A DNA stretch of 64,000 bases from Ilex aquifolium. Taxonomy: Eukaryota > Streptophyta > Magnoliopsida > Aquifoliales > Aquifoliaceae. The stretch lies in the NCBI GenBank assembly GCA_951799425.1, contig OX637391.1:27027701-27091700 (forward strand). Reading direction: 5' to 3'. The translations under genes were made by a program, and so were the position numbers. Each line of letters begins with the position of its first letter. Positions within the stretch are counted from its first letter, which is position 1. Positions 1-11,494 of this stretch are shown in pieces. The notes beneath the pieces are model-generated. The model was given only the letters and a program-made list of their open reading frames with translations, searched no databases and was not told the DNA's origin.

Positions 1-205
1 TATAGTCCAGCTTGAGGGGGAGTGTTAAGAGTATTAGGGTAGTATGTGTAAATTGTCTATAGTAAGAGGGTGTATGTGTAATTCTTATTACTGTAACTAT
101 AAATACTAGTGATGTATGAGAGCTAGGTTTAAGATTTGAACCTCTCTCTGTTTTCTCCCCAAAATATTGTCTCTCTAATAGTATGTTAATCTTCCAAACT
201 TAACA
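1..205 (+). mobile_element. 3' end of a Ty1/copia element: polypurine tract plus 3' LTR
   Basis: The LTR runs from 23 (TGTTAAG...) to 205 (...CTTAACA) and is preceded at about 8-22 by a G-rich polypurine tract (CTTGAGGGGGAG). Its sequence is the reverse complement of the LTRs at 30876-31060 and 35369-35553, with moderate divergence, so it is a second copy of the same family in the opposite orientation. It carries a CTATAAATAC TATA-like box near 102. The element body lies to the left of the window, so its target duplication cannot be tested. Confidence 0.9.
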
Positions 206-864
206 CGTTCAAACTACGGAATGTCAACATTGCAAGACCTCCAGCATGCATTACCAACTCATGAAATACTTTGTAGCAGCTTTTTGGCAGACCATATTCC
301 TTGGGGTTCACCAGGAAATTAAAGTAATAGAGTTTCAGTAGTGTTAGTCATCATGAAATCACCAAAAACAATTCTTGGCATAAGTTGTCTTCTGATTATC
401 CAACGATGTGCTTGGACATTCTGACATCACTCTCCTGGGTCTCGGATGTAATGCTTGAGAATAAATTAAATACATTAACCAAGACATTTTGTTTAGCCTC
501 AGGTGTGTTCCGGAAAGTTTGGCCACAGGTGTTACTGTTGAATAGACCGATAATATGTTCAAAAAATGATCTATAGGTCCATCTGGGAACAAGTGCCAAC
601 GGATCACCCACAGATGGTTTTCCAGATTCTAGAAAACAAAAAAGTTGACCCAGGAAACCAGGCTTGCTTACGATTGGGGGTTTTGATGTATAAGTGATTA
701 ACTAAGTAGTCATGTAAGAGGACAGGACTTTCCAGGCACTTTAAGCCCCAGCAGTAATACATTATACTGGTTTACTGTTCAATTGAGGAAGACAAGTGAG
801 AATCTCCCACATAGGTATGGAAGGCATAGTTCTACAGAGAAACACCGAATTCATATTTCAATGC
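206..864 (-). other. Intergenic / 3' flank of the SAT gene with one exon-like block
   Basis: This stretch lies downstream of the serine acetyltransferase stop codon and probably includes its 3' UTR. On the minus strand an acceptor-like TTTTGTTTTCTAG near 618-630 precedes an open block (about 617-396) reading SGKPSVGDPLALVPRW and onward for about 70 residues to a stop. I do not recognise the protein. It could be an exon of a neighbouring gene whose other exons are outside the window, an old gene fragment, or chance. I see nothing else here. Confidence 0.3.
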
Positions 865-3800
865 TCATCCATTAGTCATACCATGCTTCATTGTTAGAGA
901 AGGGTCTTGCTCGTCTATGTAGCCAATGATCTTTGCTGGTATTCCAACCACCATGCTTCAAAATCAAAAAATAAAAATAAGGATAATATCACAATGCCAA
1001 CAGATACGACATTGGTATTCAGTATTCTGATAACTAAAACATCAATCCATTAACATAGAGAATACATCATTTCTTTACCTGTGTGAAGGGATATCCTTGA
1101 AGACAAGAGAACCAGCAGCAACCATCGCACCGGCACCTATTTTTATATTCCCAAGTATAGTTGCACTGGCTCCAATTAATGCACCTTCACCTACTTTTGG
1201 ATGACGATCACCAATTTCTTTCCCAGTTCCTCCTAAGGTTACACCCTGTCAAACATTTTGATAATGATGCGAGTTCCAAAGAAGAATCATGTGTGCTTAC
1301 ACAAACTGCCCACATAACGAGCCAAATGAATCAACATAGGGTCCAAAGCTCAAAGGATATTCATAAGGAGCAAAGTCTACATTTCAGTATACAGCATATC
1401 CAAAGCTGTACTCATCCTCTTTATCCATTCCACACTAGTACCTGAAACCGTAACCTAACATGATACAGCAAATTCAACCACCATTATTGTTCTTAAGAAC
1501 ATCTAGACAGTTTATAACTTCTTGGAAGAATGTTTTGGGTCTTATTTAGATGGGTGACTTATCAACTCCATGCATTATCATGCACCAGGTACTGATTCAC
1601 CATAATTTTCTCTAGTAAAATACTTGAAAGCAATGAGCCAGCTTTCAAATGTCGCAGGTTTTAACAAAAATTCCACTAATTTAATACAAGAAAAGGGGCG
1701 TGTTTTACATAGGAGGTTTAACTATCTGTTCCCAAATGGCTGCATGGTAGTTCAGCAAAAATGCAATCAAAATAGTCCATCAAACAATGGTGACTAATGG
1801 AAAGAAAAATGTTGGCTTACCTGCATTAGTGAAACACTGTTTCCTACAACAGCAGTTTCACCAATAACTACACCCGTACCATGATCCAATAGTATTCCGT
1901 CTCCAATCTTTGCAGCTGTACAAAATCAGCAAAGATAAAAGAAAGGTTGGTAAAATTTAGCCTTGTACATATATCGACATATAAAAAGTAATCAATCTTG
2001 CTCTCGCTTAGCTCATTGATAAACTTAAACAAAGTCATAAACTATGGAACAAAAACAAATAAGATAATGGCCTACCTGGATGTATGTCAACTCCGAACAC
2101 CTGGATTAAAGATAACTGACCACATTAGAGGAAGTATTGAAAAGGAAAATTCCCAAGAATGTGGATATTATACCCATCAAGATGATAGCAAAGATTAGAG
2201 ACTACCTCACTAATTCGACTTTGTAATGCCAATGCCAACACTATGCGTCCTTGCTTCCACAATGCATGTGCTATTCGATATGTTTGCAAAGAATGGTAAC
2301 CCTAGAAAATTTAGGTTCTGACTTAGCAGATGGCTATTGATTTCAGCACTTTACGGATAATGATAAGGAGCACATTGCAACTAAACATGACAACTCCGAC
2401 TTATCCATTCAAATGAAGCAAATTGTCCTATTTAACAAGATGTATAGAAATGGTATTTCACATTTCTCCTTCCAGCATTTCAGGTAGAGTTTAAACAACT
2501 AAATGGAGCAAAGATCTCCTGTAAACGTATAGGTATCTGCCTTAGCCATAGCCAGAAGAAAGGGGGGGCAGTCGGATTCTTGCGAATTTATATTAGTGCT
2601 TGTCAACCAAGATATCTAAAGGAAAATAAATAAGTAAATAATGGGAAGTCATGCTATTTTTGGTATAATGCTACAAAGTCACTCAAGGAAAGGAGGAAAT
2701 AGAACAAGTACCTTAAGGTACAAGAGAGCCGAGCAATATGACAAGCAGGAAGGGTCCCTGTCTTTCAATGCCTGTGAAAGGAAAATTATCGAGCATTATA
2801 TGCAAAAAAATATCGAACAAACATTCATGAACTACGACCACAAAATTTGTGGAATGCCAATTGAATCACCTGCACATCAAGACGAATGGATCGTTGAATG
2901 CCTCGGTCATGCATCATTACATCGCAAAATATATCCATTAGTTGTGTTGCCAAAAGTGTAGGATTCTGGAGTCGATTGGCAAGCACAAAGCCCAATGCCT
3001 GCTCTAAACAATCATGCGACAATATACTGGCATACAAGAAGCTGCTTAAAATTGGCTCCTTTTCTGCCTGAAAATATAGCATGGCAGGAACAACTATAAC
3101 ACATATCTCATAAAATACACTTTCGTTCGATAAAAGAAAATTCTCATTTCAAATGTTTCAAATCCTGAAAAACATTAAATTGGATAAGGCCCCCTAGCAC
3201 CTAAGTAATATTGCTTGGAGGAATGAAGCAAAAGAAATGCAACAGTTGACACAGTTCATTACATTTCATATATCCACACTCAGTCAGAGGAGCTGTTTTT
3301 AACTCCTCTCCAACTGGGGGATAAATAAACACCCATTATGCCCTGAGACAGTTGAAAGGCACAACCCATGTGAGGCCCAGCAGATGTTTCAGAATTAGAC
3401 GAAGTAAATGAACTTTCATTTACGCCCAACGGAAAAGGATCCAAATCTGAATAGAGCTACAGAAGCCTAGACCAGGAAACCATATTATAATACTTTTCTT
3501 TCCCCGATTTGGCATGTTCCATGTAGCTATCTTTGTGTGTAGTCCAATAAGCCTCAAGTGTTTTAGCTTCTCTAATCATGCTTCCATCAGTGTTTCCATA
3601 ACCATAGAGATGCTTATTTTCTGAACTATCCCACAAGACCCATTTTAAAATCATATCATTCTCGGTTCCTCAGGGATACCAAAATTTCCTACCACTAAAT
3701 GACTAAGCAACAGTACCCCACGCAACCACCCTCGCCATCAATTGTTCAAATAGACAGAACCTTTTGAACAAATCATTACAACTTATCAATTTTGTAACAT

Positions 3801-4493
3801 ATATCCACTTACTAAGCTTTTTTGTGGGCTGGCATCCAACTGATGAGTTCCTTTTGTCATTAATATCAGAGAATCATCGAGCCAATCAGAAGCTTCTGAG
3901 AGACACTTCCATATTGTTCTTTCAGGCACAGGAGTACAGCTCCATTTGGTCTCCTAGAAAGCGCATGAAAAATTTGTATTTTTTTCCTTTAATAAAATAT
4001 ATATATTCTTGCATTTACTTATCCAAGATATTTATATATTCTCTCTACCAAATATTCTCACAGCAACCAATTGGTGGGTACGGAATCAGTTCTATAATGA
4101 TGTCAATCGAAATCTTCTAAATATTCATAAGCAAGTGTGTGTGTATATGAGTGTGAAAACACGCAATTTGCTACTCTGATAAATTATTCCTTCCAAATGA
4201 ACATGAAGAATAAGTGTTGTTTATACCTCCAACATGGCCTCTTGTCTAATAGCGTCCCAAATTGGATCACACACAACAAAAGAACCCGAATTCACAACCG
4301 GGACAACCGAGCTCAAATCCGGTTCCGACAAACCCATTGCATAAACTGGAAAGAACTTTTCCAGCCTGTGCTCCATCGATTGCAAGTCAAAATTCATTCG
4401 GCCCCCTTCTTCTTCCTCTGCTTTTTCTAGAACCTTACACGCCGAAAGCATTTGTGGGAGAGAGAAGCAAGTATGGTCTCTCAAACAAGCCAT
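865..4493 (-). CDS. SERAT3: Serine acetyltransferase, SERAT3/SAT type, 8 exons, complete
   Basis: It transfers acetyl from acetyl-CoA to L-serine, giving O-acetylserine, the carbon skeleton for cysteine. Exons (minus strand): 4493-4227, 3067-2870, 2771-2712, 2301-2206, 2100-2076, 1915-1821, 1245-1079, 955-865. All borders are GT-AG and the 999 nt stay in frame, giving 332 aa. Residues about 80-190 form the N-terminal SAT helical domain (EPILSSFLYASILSHD). The left-handed beta-helix hexapeptide domain follows, with LDHGTGVVIGET (catalytic Asp226-His227), GVTLGGTGKEIGDRHP and VVGIPAKIIGYIDEQDP. There is no transit peptide: the protein starts MACLRDHTCFSLPQ, so a cytosolic enzyme of the SERAT3 class is likely. 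Many introns also fit that class; SERAT1/2 genes are largely intronless. Exon 5 is only 25 nt. The C-terminus ends soon after the DPSLTMKHG region and lacks a tail of about 20-30 residues I would expect from relatives. The gene symbol is a class assignment by motif. Confidence 0.95.
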
Positions 4494-4719
4494 TCAATTC
4501 AACTTGAAGCTAGACTCTCATTGTGACAATCGTACAGACTACAGAGAGCTAAGAAAACAAACTCGGAATACGCAAGGTGTGGCCGGCACTATCTGCAGCA
4601 GAGTGGCCACCCCTTTTTTTTATGTTTTTTGAGGCGTTTTCTCTGTTGTTACCAGGTGCTGTGGTGCGTGGCTATGCCTATACCGGCTATTTACCGAAGG
4701 CATACAACTCAACAACTTA
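4494..4719 (-). promoter_or_regulatory. Upstream region of the SAT gene
   Basis: This 226-bp stretch lies between the SAT start codon and the Tourist-like element, so it must hold the 5' UTR and proximal promoter. I see no clear TATA box. It ends at the TTA target duplication of the adjacent transposable element, so the element sits within the likely promoter. Confidence 0.4.
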
Positions 4720-5955
4720 GAGCATCTCCAACCACGCTCAACAAAGTAGCTACTCAAAATATATTTAAATATTCAATTCACTACTTTAGCTAGCAACTTT
4801 TTAAAATTCACTCCAACCACGCTCTCTATTTTAGCTAACTACTTCAACTAATTTTAACTAACTTTCAATAATATAATTCAAAAATGCCACGTGGCATAAC
4901 ACGTAAGCGCCATAATGATGACGTGTCATGCCATGTCATCAAATTTTAAATTTTAAATTGATTTGTGATCAGTGATCAGAGTTCAGCGGCATTAGCAATC
5001 TAGCAGACAATTTAGCACATAACAATCAGCCTTTGATGAAGTCCAGTAGTCTAAGATAGAATGCCTCATTACAGGCAATTGTACCGTCATGGCTCTCATC
5101 AAGCCTAGCAAGCAGGAGGAGATATGCCCATAAACTAGTGATTTGAACCAACCTTACGAGAACAGTTCGAAAAAATGCAATTGATTAAGATATAAAATCA
5201 CAGGTTGCAAATTGGCAAAAGAAAGAATAAAGAAGAATTTATGTTTGGAAAACAAACAGGTGGATCTAGATTCAACCAATTATGAATCAAACAAGTCCTA
5301 GTTTTTTCATCCTCATTGAGACAATTTATCAAATATATTGTGAACAATTAAAAGAAACTCATCTCAGAAACTATCGAGTAACATTATATTAACAAATTAT
5401 TTGAGAAGAAAACTAAGCATATGAAAAGCAAATTCTATCTGCCCGTGGTTGTCAACTTCCCAGCATACACACAACACAACTTTAGTTCCAGCATACACTC
5501 AACACAACTTCAGTTCCAACAAAGCAAAAAGCAGATTTCAAGAATTTCTCGAAACCCACATCAGAAGCAATCAAATTTTAGATAATCATAAATACAAGCC
5601 AAAAACATGAAATCTGCTAAGGAATGGATATAAAGTCTGCAAGTAATAATGGTTTGAAGCCTCCTGCGATTTCGAGATCTGGCGATTTCGAGAAGAAGAA
5701 GAAGCCTCCTGCGATTTCGAGATCTGGCGATTTCGAGAAGAAGAAGAAGCCTCCTGCGATTTCGAGATCGGGCTTGTGCAGAAATGGAAGGAAGGAGCAA
5801 CTAGCGAGTGGATAATCCGTCGCCAGATCTGGCGAGGAAAAAGCCTCCAGCTATTTTGGCGAGGAGAGTGGCGAGTGGATTGGAGCACCAACTTTGGAAT
5901 TTTGCTCACCAAACTAGCTAACAGCCTTAAGTGGCGAGCAGCCTTGGAGATGCTC
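4720..5955. mobile_element. Tourist-like (PIF/Harbinger) element, 1.24 kb
   Basis: The ends are GAGCATCTCCAA at 4720 and its inverse TTGGAGATGCTC ending at 5955, with weaker inverted similarity continuing inside. Both sides are flanked by TTA (4717-4719 and 5956-5958), the 3-bp duplication typical of PIF/Harbinger. No transposase is visible, so it is non-autonomous. The interior holds a 45-bp tandem repeat and AT-rich filler. Confidence 0.7.
5658..5772 (+). repeat. 45-bp tandem repeat, about 2.5 copies
   Basis: Units start at 5658, 5703 and 5748 (AGCCTCCTGCGATTTCGAGA...) and are nearly identical. The length is a multiple of three, so each frame reads a 15-residue repeat (PPAISRSGDFEKKKK on plus). 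It lies inside the Tourist-like element, and I see no evidence that it is translated. Confidence 0.85.
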
Positions 5956-6219
5956 TTATATCCTAGAATCTGTTAATTTTAAAATTATTTTTTAAATTCA
6001 ATTACTTTTACTAAACATGATTCTAAGCAACCCCTTCATAACTCAAAGGCCATTTGAAATAACATTTTAAGGTGAAAATGAACTGGACAAACATAAACAA
6101 AATTTTTTATATTAAAGTTTAAATGCGTCACCTGAAATGATGATTTAAAATGCTCATTTTAGATGTTTTCTATATTGTAGCCAAATTTTAAAAGCGTCGT
6201 TTCGAATAACACTTATAAA

Positions 6220-6440
6220 GGGGAGGTATTTATCATAATGCAACTCTTTTAAAATAAATATATTAAAATATGATATTTTTCAACTTATTTATTAAATTAC
6301 AGCAGTTTTTAAAAATGAATTCACTTTTAAAGGGGAGTTATTTACCATAGTGCAACTCTTTTAAAATAAATATATTAAAATATGATATTTTTAAACTTAT
6401 TTACTAAATTACAACACTTTTTAAAAATGAATTCAATAAC
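6220..6440. repeat. 112-bp tandem duplication, AT-rich
   Basis: The block around CAACTCTTTTAAAATAAATA at 6241 recurs at 6353 with a few substitutions. Both copies continue through a poly-T/A run to AAAAATGAATTCA. The second copy merges into the inverted-repeat arm of the next feature. Confidence 0.8.
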
Positions 6441-7255
6441 TCCGTTTTTGTTAAAAAACGGAGTCAATCCCATTTTTTTTATATACAAAAAAAAAAAGTA
6501 AACACTAGACAAATTTTACGCTTTTTTCTGGAAAATGTATTTTTTCCACTGCCCACTCTTTTTTTTAAGCTCCTCCAGCACAGTGGCCTAGCAGTCTCAC
6601 TAAACTCTTATGCCACTTCCACCTTAACCAGCCCACTTTTGAGTAAGTTCTTGACAGCAATTTGAGTGTTGTCAGGTAACACACCATGACAAACAATTCC
6701 ATAACCCCCTAAACCAATCACATTCTCATCGCCAAACCCATTTGTAGATGCTTCAAGCCCTCTAAGAATGTACCAGTGTCCCCAACCCAAATGTGAAACT
6801 TCAGGAACCACCATACCCACCTAATCTCCTAATCGAGTCTCACCATTACTCCTATGTGAACGCCACCCTCCAAACCTTTCAGGATACACAATCCTATGAT
6901 CCTTTTCAATCTCAATGTGAATTCTCGGATAACCAATTGGGTTTTCTTCCTCCGGCTTCAACACCAGAACTTCTCAATCTAGTAAATTGTTCCGACTTCT
7001 GATTCTTGAAACTAGTTGGGTTGGACTCTGGCTTGGTTTCCATTTGAAGAGTTTAGTGAGGTTACTATGCTGAAGGAGATAAAAAAAAAAAAAAAAGTGG
7101 GCAGTTAAAAAAAACGTGTTTAGTAAACATGCTTTTCAGAAATAACGTAAAAACCCCGCTTTTTCCCATTGCCCACTTTTTCTTTTGATAAAAAGGGAAT
7201 TGTTGACTCCGTTTTTTGTCAAAAACAGAATTATTGAATCTGCTTTTAAAAAGTT
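6430..7255. mobile_element. Candidate Pack-type element with long inverted repeats
   Basis: The left arm (about 6430-6560) and right arm (about 7090-7255) are imperfect inverted copies: TTGACTCCGTTTTTT with AAAAAC(G/A)GA(G/A)TTATTGAAT occurs in both, as do GTGGGCAGT and AGCGTAAAA-like blocks. Between them sits a fragment of a host kinase gene. Long inverted arms around captured host sequence fit a Mutator-type Pack element. I could not fix the outer ends or a 9-bp duplication, so the class is inference. Confidence 0.5.
6608..6965 (-). pseudogene. Receptor-like cytoplasmic kinase fragment (At1g01540-like)
   Basis: The minus strand reads EVSHLGWGHWYILRGLEAST, then NGFGDENVIGLGGYGIV and GVLPDNTQIAVKNLL. 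This is the juxtamembrane segment, glycine loop and VAVK-type lysine of the plant kinase group typified by At1g01540. Upstream in the same direction are IEIEKDHRIVYPERF and a stop codon before the VGMVVPE stretch. Soon after the lysine it jumps to KVEVA and stops. The rest of the kinase domain is missing, so it cannot act as a kinase. The first glycine-loop acidic residue has become Leu (GEGGYG to GLGGYG). Confidence 0.8.
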
Positions 7256-7261
7256 GAATCC

Positions 7262-8765
7262 ACTGGTCATATAAGTTGCAACTTGGGAATGCTGGTATGA
7301 TGTACAACTCAAGTTTCCCAATTTTCAACCTTGAGGACAAGACCGCTCTCGGGAGGGAAGGATTGTTATGTGCAAGATCATTGCATAATTAAGAGAAGAT
7401 TGGGCTTGCTGATTAGGAGAAGGCACGGTTTGCCGCAAAAGAGGTGTACTAATTGGTGAAGACTGCCGCTGAAGTTAGGGGTGGCAATCGTGTCGTGTTG
7501 TGTCGGGTTCGTGTCGTGTCGAATATTAGTCGTGTCGAACATTAGCCAACCCAAACCCAACCCATTTAATAATCGTGTCGTGTCGTGTTGACCTGTTTAT
7601 TTTCGTGTCGTGTTCGTGTTCGTAATCGTGTTGACCCACATAAACTTTGAATAAAAAATTTAACTCTAAGATTTTATTTTCACTTAATTGAATCTTTCCT
7701 CATACTTTTTCTACAAACTAAAAATTAACTTAATAATAATAATGAGCATTCATATTTTTTTTTATACAATAATTATGTCAGTGCTCGATAAACAGTTACA
7801 AATAATTAATATTTTATGTCTATAATACTAATTAAATATGCTAATCATACATCGCGCAATCAATTAAACATTAGAAGTAAAGGATAAAACAAGCCATCAG
7901 AACATGAAAACTCATACATGCAACGAAAAGGTCAGGTCAATCTCCTTCGAATTAAAAATTCCGTGTTGACGGGTCAATTCGGGTTAAGCGGGTTCGTGTC
8001 GTGTACGACCCATTAAAATTTCGTGTTGACGGGTCGTGTCATACACGGGTCGTGTCAAAAAACTAGGCAACCCAAACCCATTTATTCGTGTCGTGTTCGT
8101 ATCGGGTTATCGTGTCGTGTCAAATATTGCCACCCCTAGCTGAAGTCGAGGAGGATTTTTAGTTCAATTTGACATGTGAATGTGAATCCATTATTTGCAA
8201 GATAATGGATGCGTCAATTTTTGCTTTTGTACTAATAAGTCAACAATAGTTAGCATGATTATAGGAATTGATGAAGCTCCTTTGAACGTTATAAGGGGAG
8301 TTGTAGAATGGGTTTGGACATCAAAATATTAATTAATCAAATCTCCTAGAGGGAAACCTTCAAATGAGATTCGATATGACCAAACCCATTCAACAGCTCC
8401 CCTTATAAGTTTCAAACGAGCTTCATCAATTCTTACAATCATGCTAACTATTGTTGACTTATTAATGCAAAAGCAAAAAATTGACGCATCCATTATCTTG
8501 CAAATAATGGATTCACATTCACATGACAAATTTAACTAAAAATCCTCCTTGACTTCAGCGACAGTTTTCACCAATCAGTACACATCTTTTGCAGCAAATC
8601 ATGTCTTCTCCTAATCAGCAAGCTCAATCTTCTCCTAATTATGCAATGATCTTGCACATAACAATCCATCCCTCCCAAGAGCGGTCTTGTCCTCAAGGCT
8701 GAAAATTGGGAAACTTGCATCTTACGTCATATCAGCATCCCCAAGTTGCATCTTATGTGAGTATA
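7262..8765. repeat. Large inverted repeat made of two gypsy 3' ends
   Basis: The left arm (7262-7475 plus 8139-8322) and the right arm (about 8378-8765, inverted) share long near-identical blocks such as GAGGACAAGACCGCTCT, TGTTATGTGCAAGATCATTG and AATCCATTATTTGCAAGATA. The spacer is about 55 bp. The left arm reads FNLEDKTALGREGLLC, a Ty3/gypsy polyprotein C-terminus, and TGTTATG directly after it could be the LTR start. The arms differ by scattered substitutions, so they are an old pair. A hAT MITE interrupts only the left arm. Confidence 0.8.
7476..8138. mobile_element. hAT-like MITE with CGTGTC iterations, TSD GCTGAAGT
   Basis: The terminal inverted repeats are TAGGGGTGGCAAT at 7476 and ATTGCCACCCCTA ending at 8138. 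The 8-bp direct duplication GCTGAAGT flanks it at 7468-7475 and 8139-8146. Both ends are packed with CGTGTCG and its inverse (GACACGAC); the middle is AT-rich. No transposase is present. The empty site survives in the other arm of the surrounding palindrome. Confidence 0.95.
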
Positions 8766-9639
8766 AGTTGCTTGGGTTACATAAATTCAATCCTCACATA
8801 TAATGAGAAGTGGAACAGTCACTATAGTTAGAGAGCCCCTTTTTTAGTGTGAAAACCTTGGTGAGTTTAGCATTGAAACTAGTTTTGGATAGCTAATAGG
8901 AATATGAATCTGGATTGATGAATCTCTTGAGTTGCATGATCATATCATACACACACACGAGTTTGGAATACTAACATGATTGTGAATATTCTTGATAACC
9001 TTGGAGCCTTTAGAACCGTGTCAATTAGTTTGAGTAAATGTGGTTTGTCTCTAGTTCATGGTGTAATTAGGGAACAATGAGTTAAAATCCAGATTGACAA
9101 ATTGAAGTTTATAGGTATCTTCTCTATAAACATTCATGAGACAAAACTTGTCCACTAGGGATAACCTAGGGGTTTAAATGTTTAGTGCATAGGCTAAATG
9201 CATTCGTGTTACCTATGAAAGTGGTTTTATATTTCTAATTTTGCATTTAATTTTTCATTCCAGTAGATTGTTTATTATGCTTTAAATTCATTGGCATTGT
9301 ATTTGTTATTTTGTATCATAAATTGCATTGCATATACTTAGAATTTTTGGCACATTGGAATGTGATTAAGGATTTAATTGGGTATATTTTGAGTCTTAGG
9401 ATTTAGGGTTTAATTAGTTTTGTTTTTAATTAATTTTGAAAAAGAAAAAAATAGAGAAAACCTTTCAAATTCTATACTACACTACCGGTAGGTCGAATGT
9501 TGCTTCCTATCAGTAGGCTCCTGTATTTTTTGAAAAAAAATAAAAGGGTTTTTAACCGGTCCAAATCATTTCATTCCCTTGTTTTCACAAGAACCCATCT
9601 CCCCAAATCTCTCTAACTTTCCGAAAATCCTAAATCAAT
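8766..9639. other. Noncoding, probably old gypsy leader or LTR sequence
   Basis: No open frame is recognisable. It contains CTACCGGTAG and CTATCAGTAGG near 9480-9520, which resemble the motif array in the gypsy LTR at 20400-20670, so it may be a remnant of a related element. Confidence 0.35.
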
Positions 9640-10740
9640 CCTAGGTCTTTCTTGGGGTGGGTATTTATGAACTTCCACCATTGGGCACCCAATCGACACG
9701 ACATTTATGGACTTCAACCAACGGCTCCGCATACGCTGACACACTTTATGGACTCAATACCAACGGATTGCATATCCTCATCACCGGGTCTTGCACCTTA
9801 GGGACAACCTAGCCCTTCTTGCTAATCCCGACCCTATTTTCAATACAACCCGTGTGACTCAGTAAACTTTAGTCCGACTTTCCTGAGCCACGCATCATTC
9901 ACCAAAAATGGTGTTTGATCAAAATCATGCACACACCCACACCCATGTCACATGCCCACGAATGTGATGCTTCTCGCACATATGCAATGTAATGTACAAT
10001 TACATTTCATATCATTATACAACCAAGATTTCAATTGCAATTACAACCTCATGTTTAATATGTCATGAGCACAATATGAACAATTTCAATTCATCAATGT
10101 AACTTATATCATAAAACATATAATTTCATTCCAACGTCATCACATTCCCAATTTGTCAATTATATCAAAATCATATAATTACAATCCATATTCTCACCAA
10201 GCATGTTACAACATTTTCAATGAAACAAACATGCTACATCAACATAGGCATTTTATCAAACACCCATAAGGCACAAAATCATGTAACACACAATCATTCC
10301 CAATTTATCACATTTCTCATGAATTTACCAAACAAGAAAATTTCACAAACCCAATTCATGCAAGATTGGTTTAGCACATTTCTATACCCATTTCCCATAC
10401 TCTAGTAACACTAGAGTACATTAAACAAGAGAATTCATCTCTAATCAAACTACCCATTTCAAACGCAACCCTATGTTGAAAATAAACCTAGCTATAGAAG
10501 AACCCTATCTCTCGAAGCGTAATACGAATGATAGAAGCTCCAAAAAAACCAACTCAAGCTTTAGAATTTGATTTCCAAAAATCCCGTTCTTGAGACTTCA
10601 TCAAAAATCTGCGTTTTTTGGTACGCAGACTGATCTGACCTGAATTATGTCGTACATCCATGTATAAGTGGTCAAATTGCAATATATTTCTCGGTTTAAG
10701 TCCGAGGTCAAACACACAGAGAGCTAAATATTGGGATTCA
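9640..10740 (+). mobile_element. Gypsy-like LTR fragment (left part)
   Basis: The block TTTATGAACTTCCACCA..., CTGACACACTTTATGG and CACCTTAGGGACAACCTAG, through the stretch rich in CATGCACACACCC, matches the order and wording of 53500-53860 on the same strand. That copy lies 770 bp downstream of a TGTAACGCCCC LTR start. The piece at 12906-13480, which ends CGGGTTTTACA, may be the right part of this same LTR, separated by the nested insertion; that join is inference. Confidence 0.5.
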
Positions 10741-11494
10741 AAATATAAACGACGAAATTGTCGTGGATGTAGTGTGCAATGGAATAAATTGTGGTGTGAG
10801 CTTAGAACAATTAAACAAACACTTAATTAAAACTATGGAAAGACAATAATAAAAGAGTACCCTTCAGTTTGGAGATCCCACATGCAGTATATTGTTTCAG
10901 TTATTGAAAATGCCACCTTACAACAAATTAACTCTCATTTTACTGGAAAGTCAACCGGTAGGTTTGATGTATATTGAACCATAACACAACAACTGATTAG
11001 GTTAGCTGGAAGGTATCTGTACCATGCATCAATTAAATAACCCTAGTAAACCAGAAGGCAAGCCATTCAGACGGTTTACTTAAATTATTAAATCGGTAGG
11101 TTGATGAATCACTGATGACGGGATTCCGGTTTATGCATTGAATCAAAAACATTGGCTATGGCAAGACTTAACCCGTCTATAACTAATCTCCCGACTGTTA
11201 CATAAAGTCCAATCACGTACATCACTGTATCATGCATGAAGTACGTAATAAATATAGATAGTATGGTATATAGCATTAAGTACCGCTCGGTGTTCATAAC
11301 CATGAGCATATTATAAATGTAACCATCCATCAACTGAGGGAGGTATAAACATTAAAGCATAATTAGAATATCGGCATTTCCATAAGTTAATCAATATTAT
11401 ACAAGTGTTCACCCTTCACCGAATGATATAAACGGACTATTCACGCCTCATTGCTATAGACGAGCAAAAGGAGTGAAGTATCCTCATTACAATA
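10741..11494. other. Unassigned sequence beside the tandem LTR pair
   Basis: This stretch has no recognisable coding. It contains AACCGGTAGG motifs near 10965 and 11095. It may be part of the element formed by the two LTR-like copies to its right, but I could not find its left border or a target duplication. Confidence 0.25.

Noticed and set aside
5586..5912. 108-codon open frame on minus with Ser/Arg repeats
   Set aside because: It is produced by the 45-bp tandem repeat within the Tourist-like element, with no homologue that I know of and no gene context.
8329..8529. 66-codon open frame in the palindrome's right arm
   Set aside because: It lies in gypsy LTR-like sequence and the opposite arm carries the same text with changes that break it; no family is recognised.
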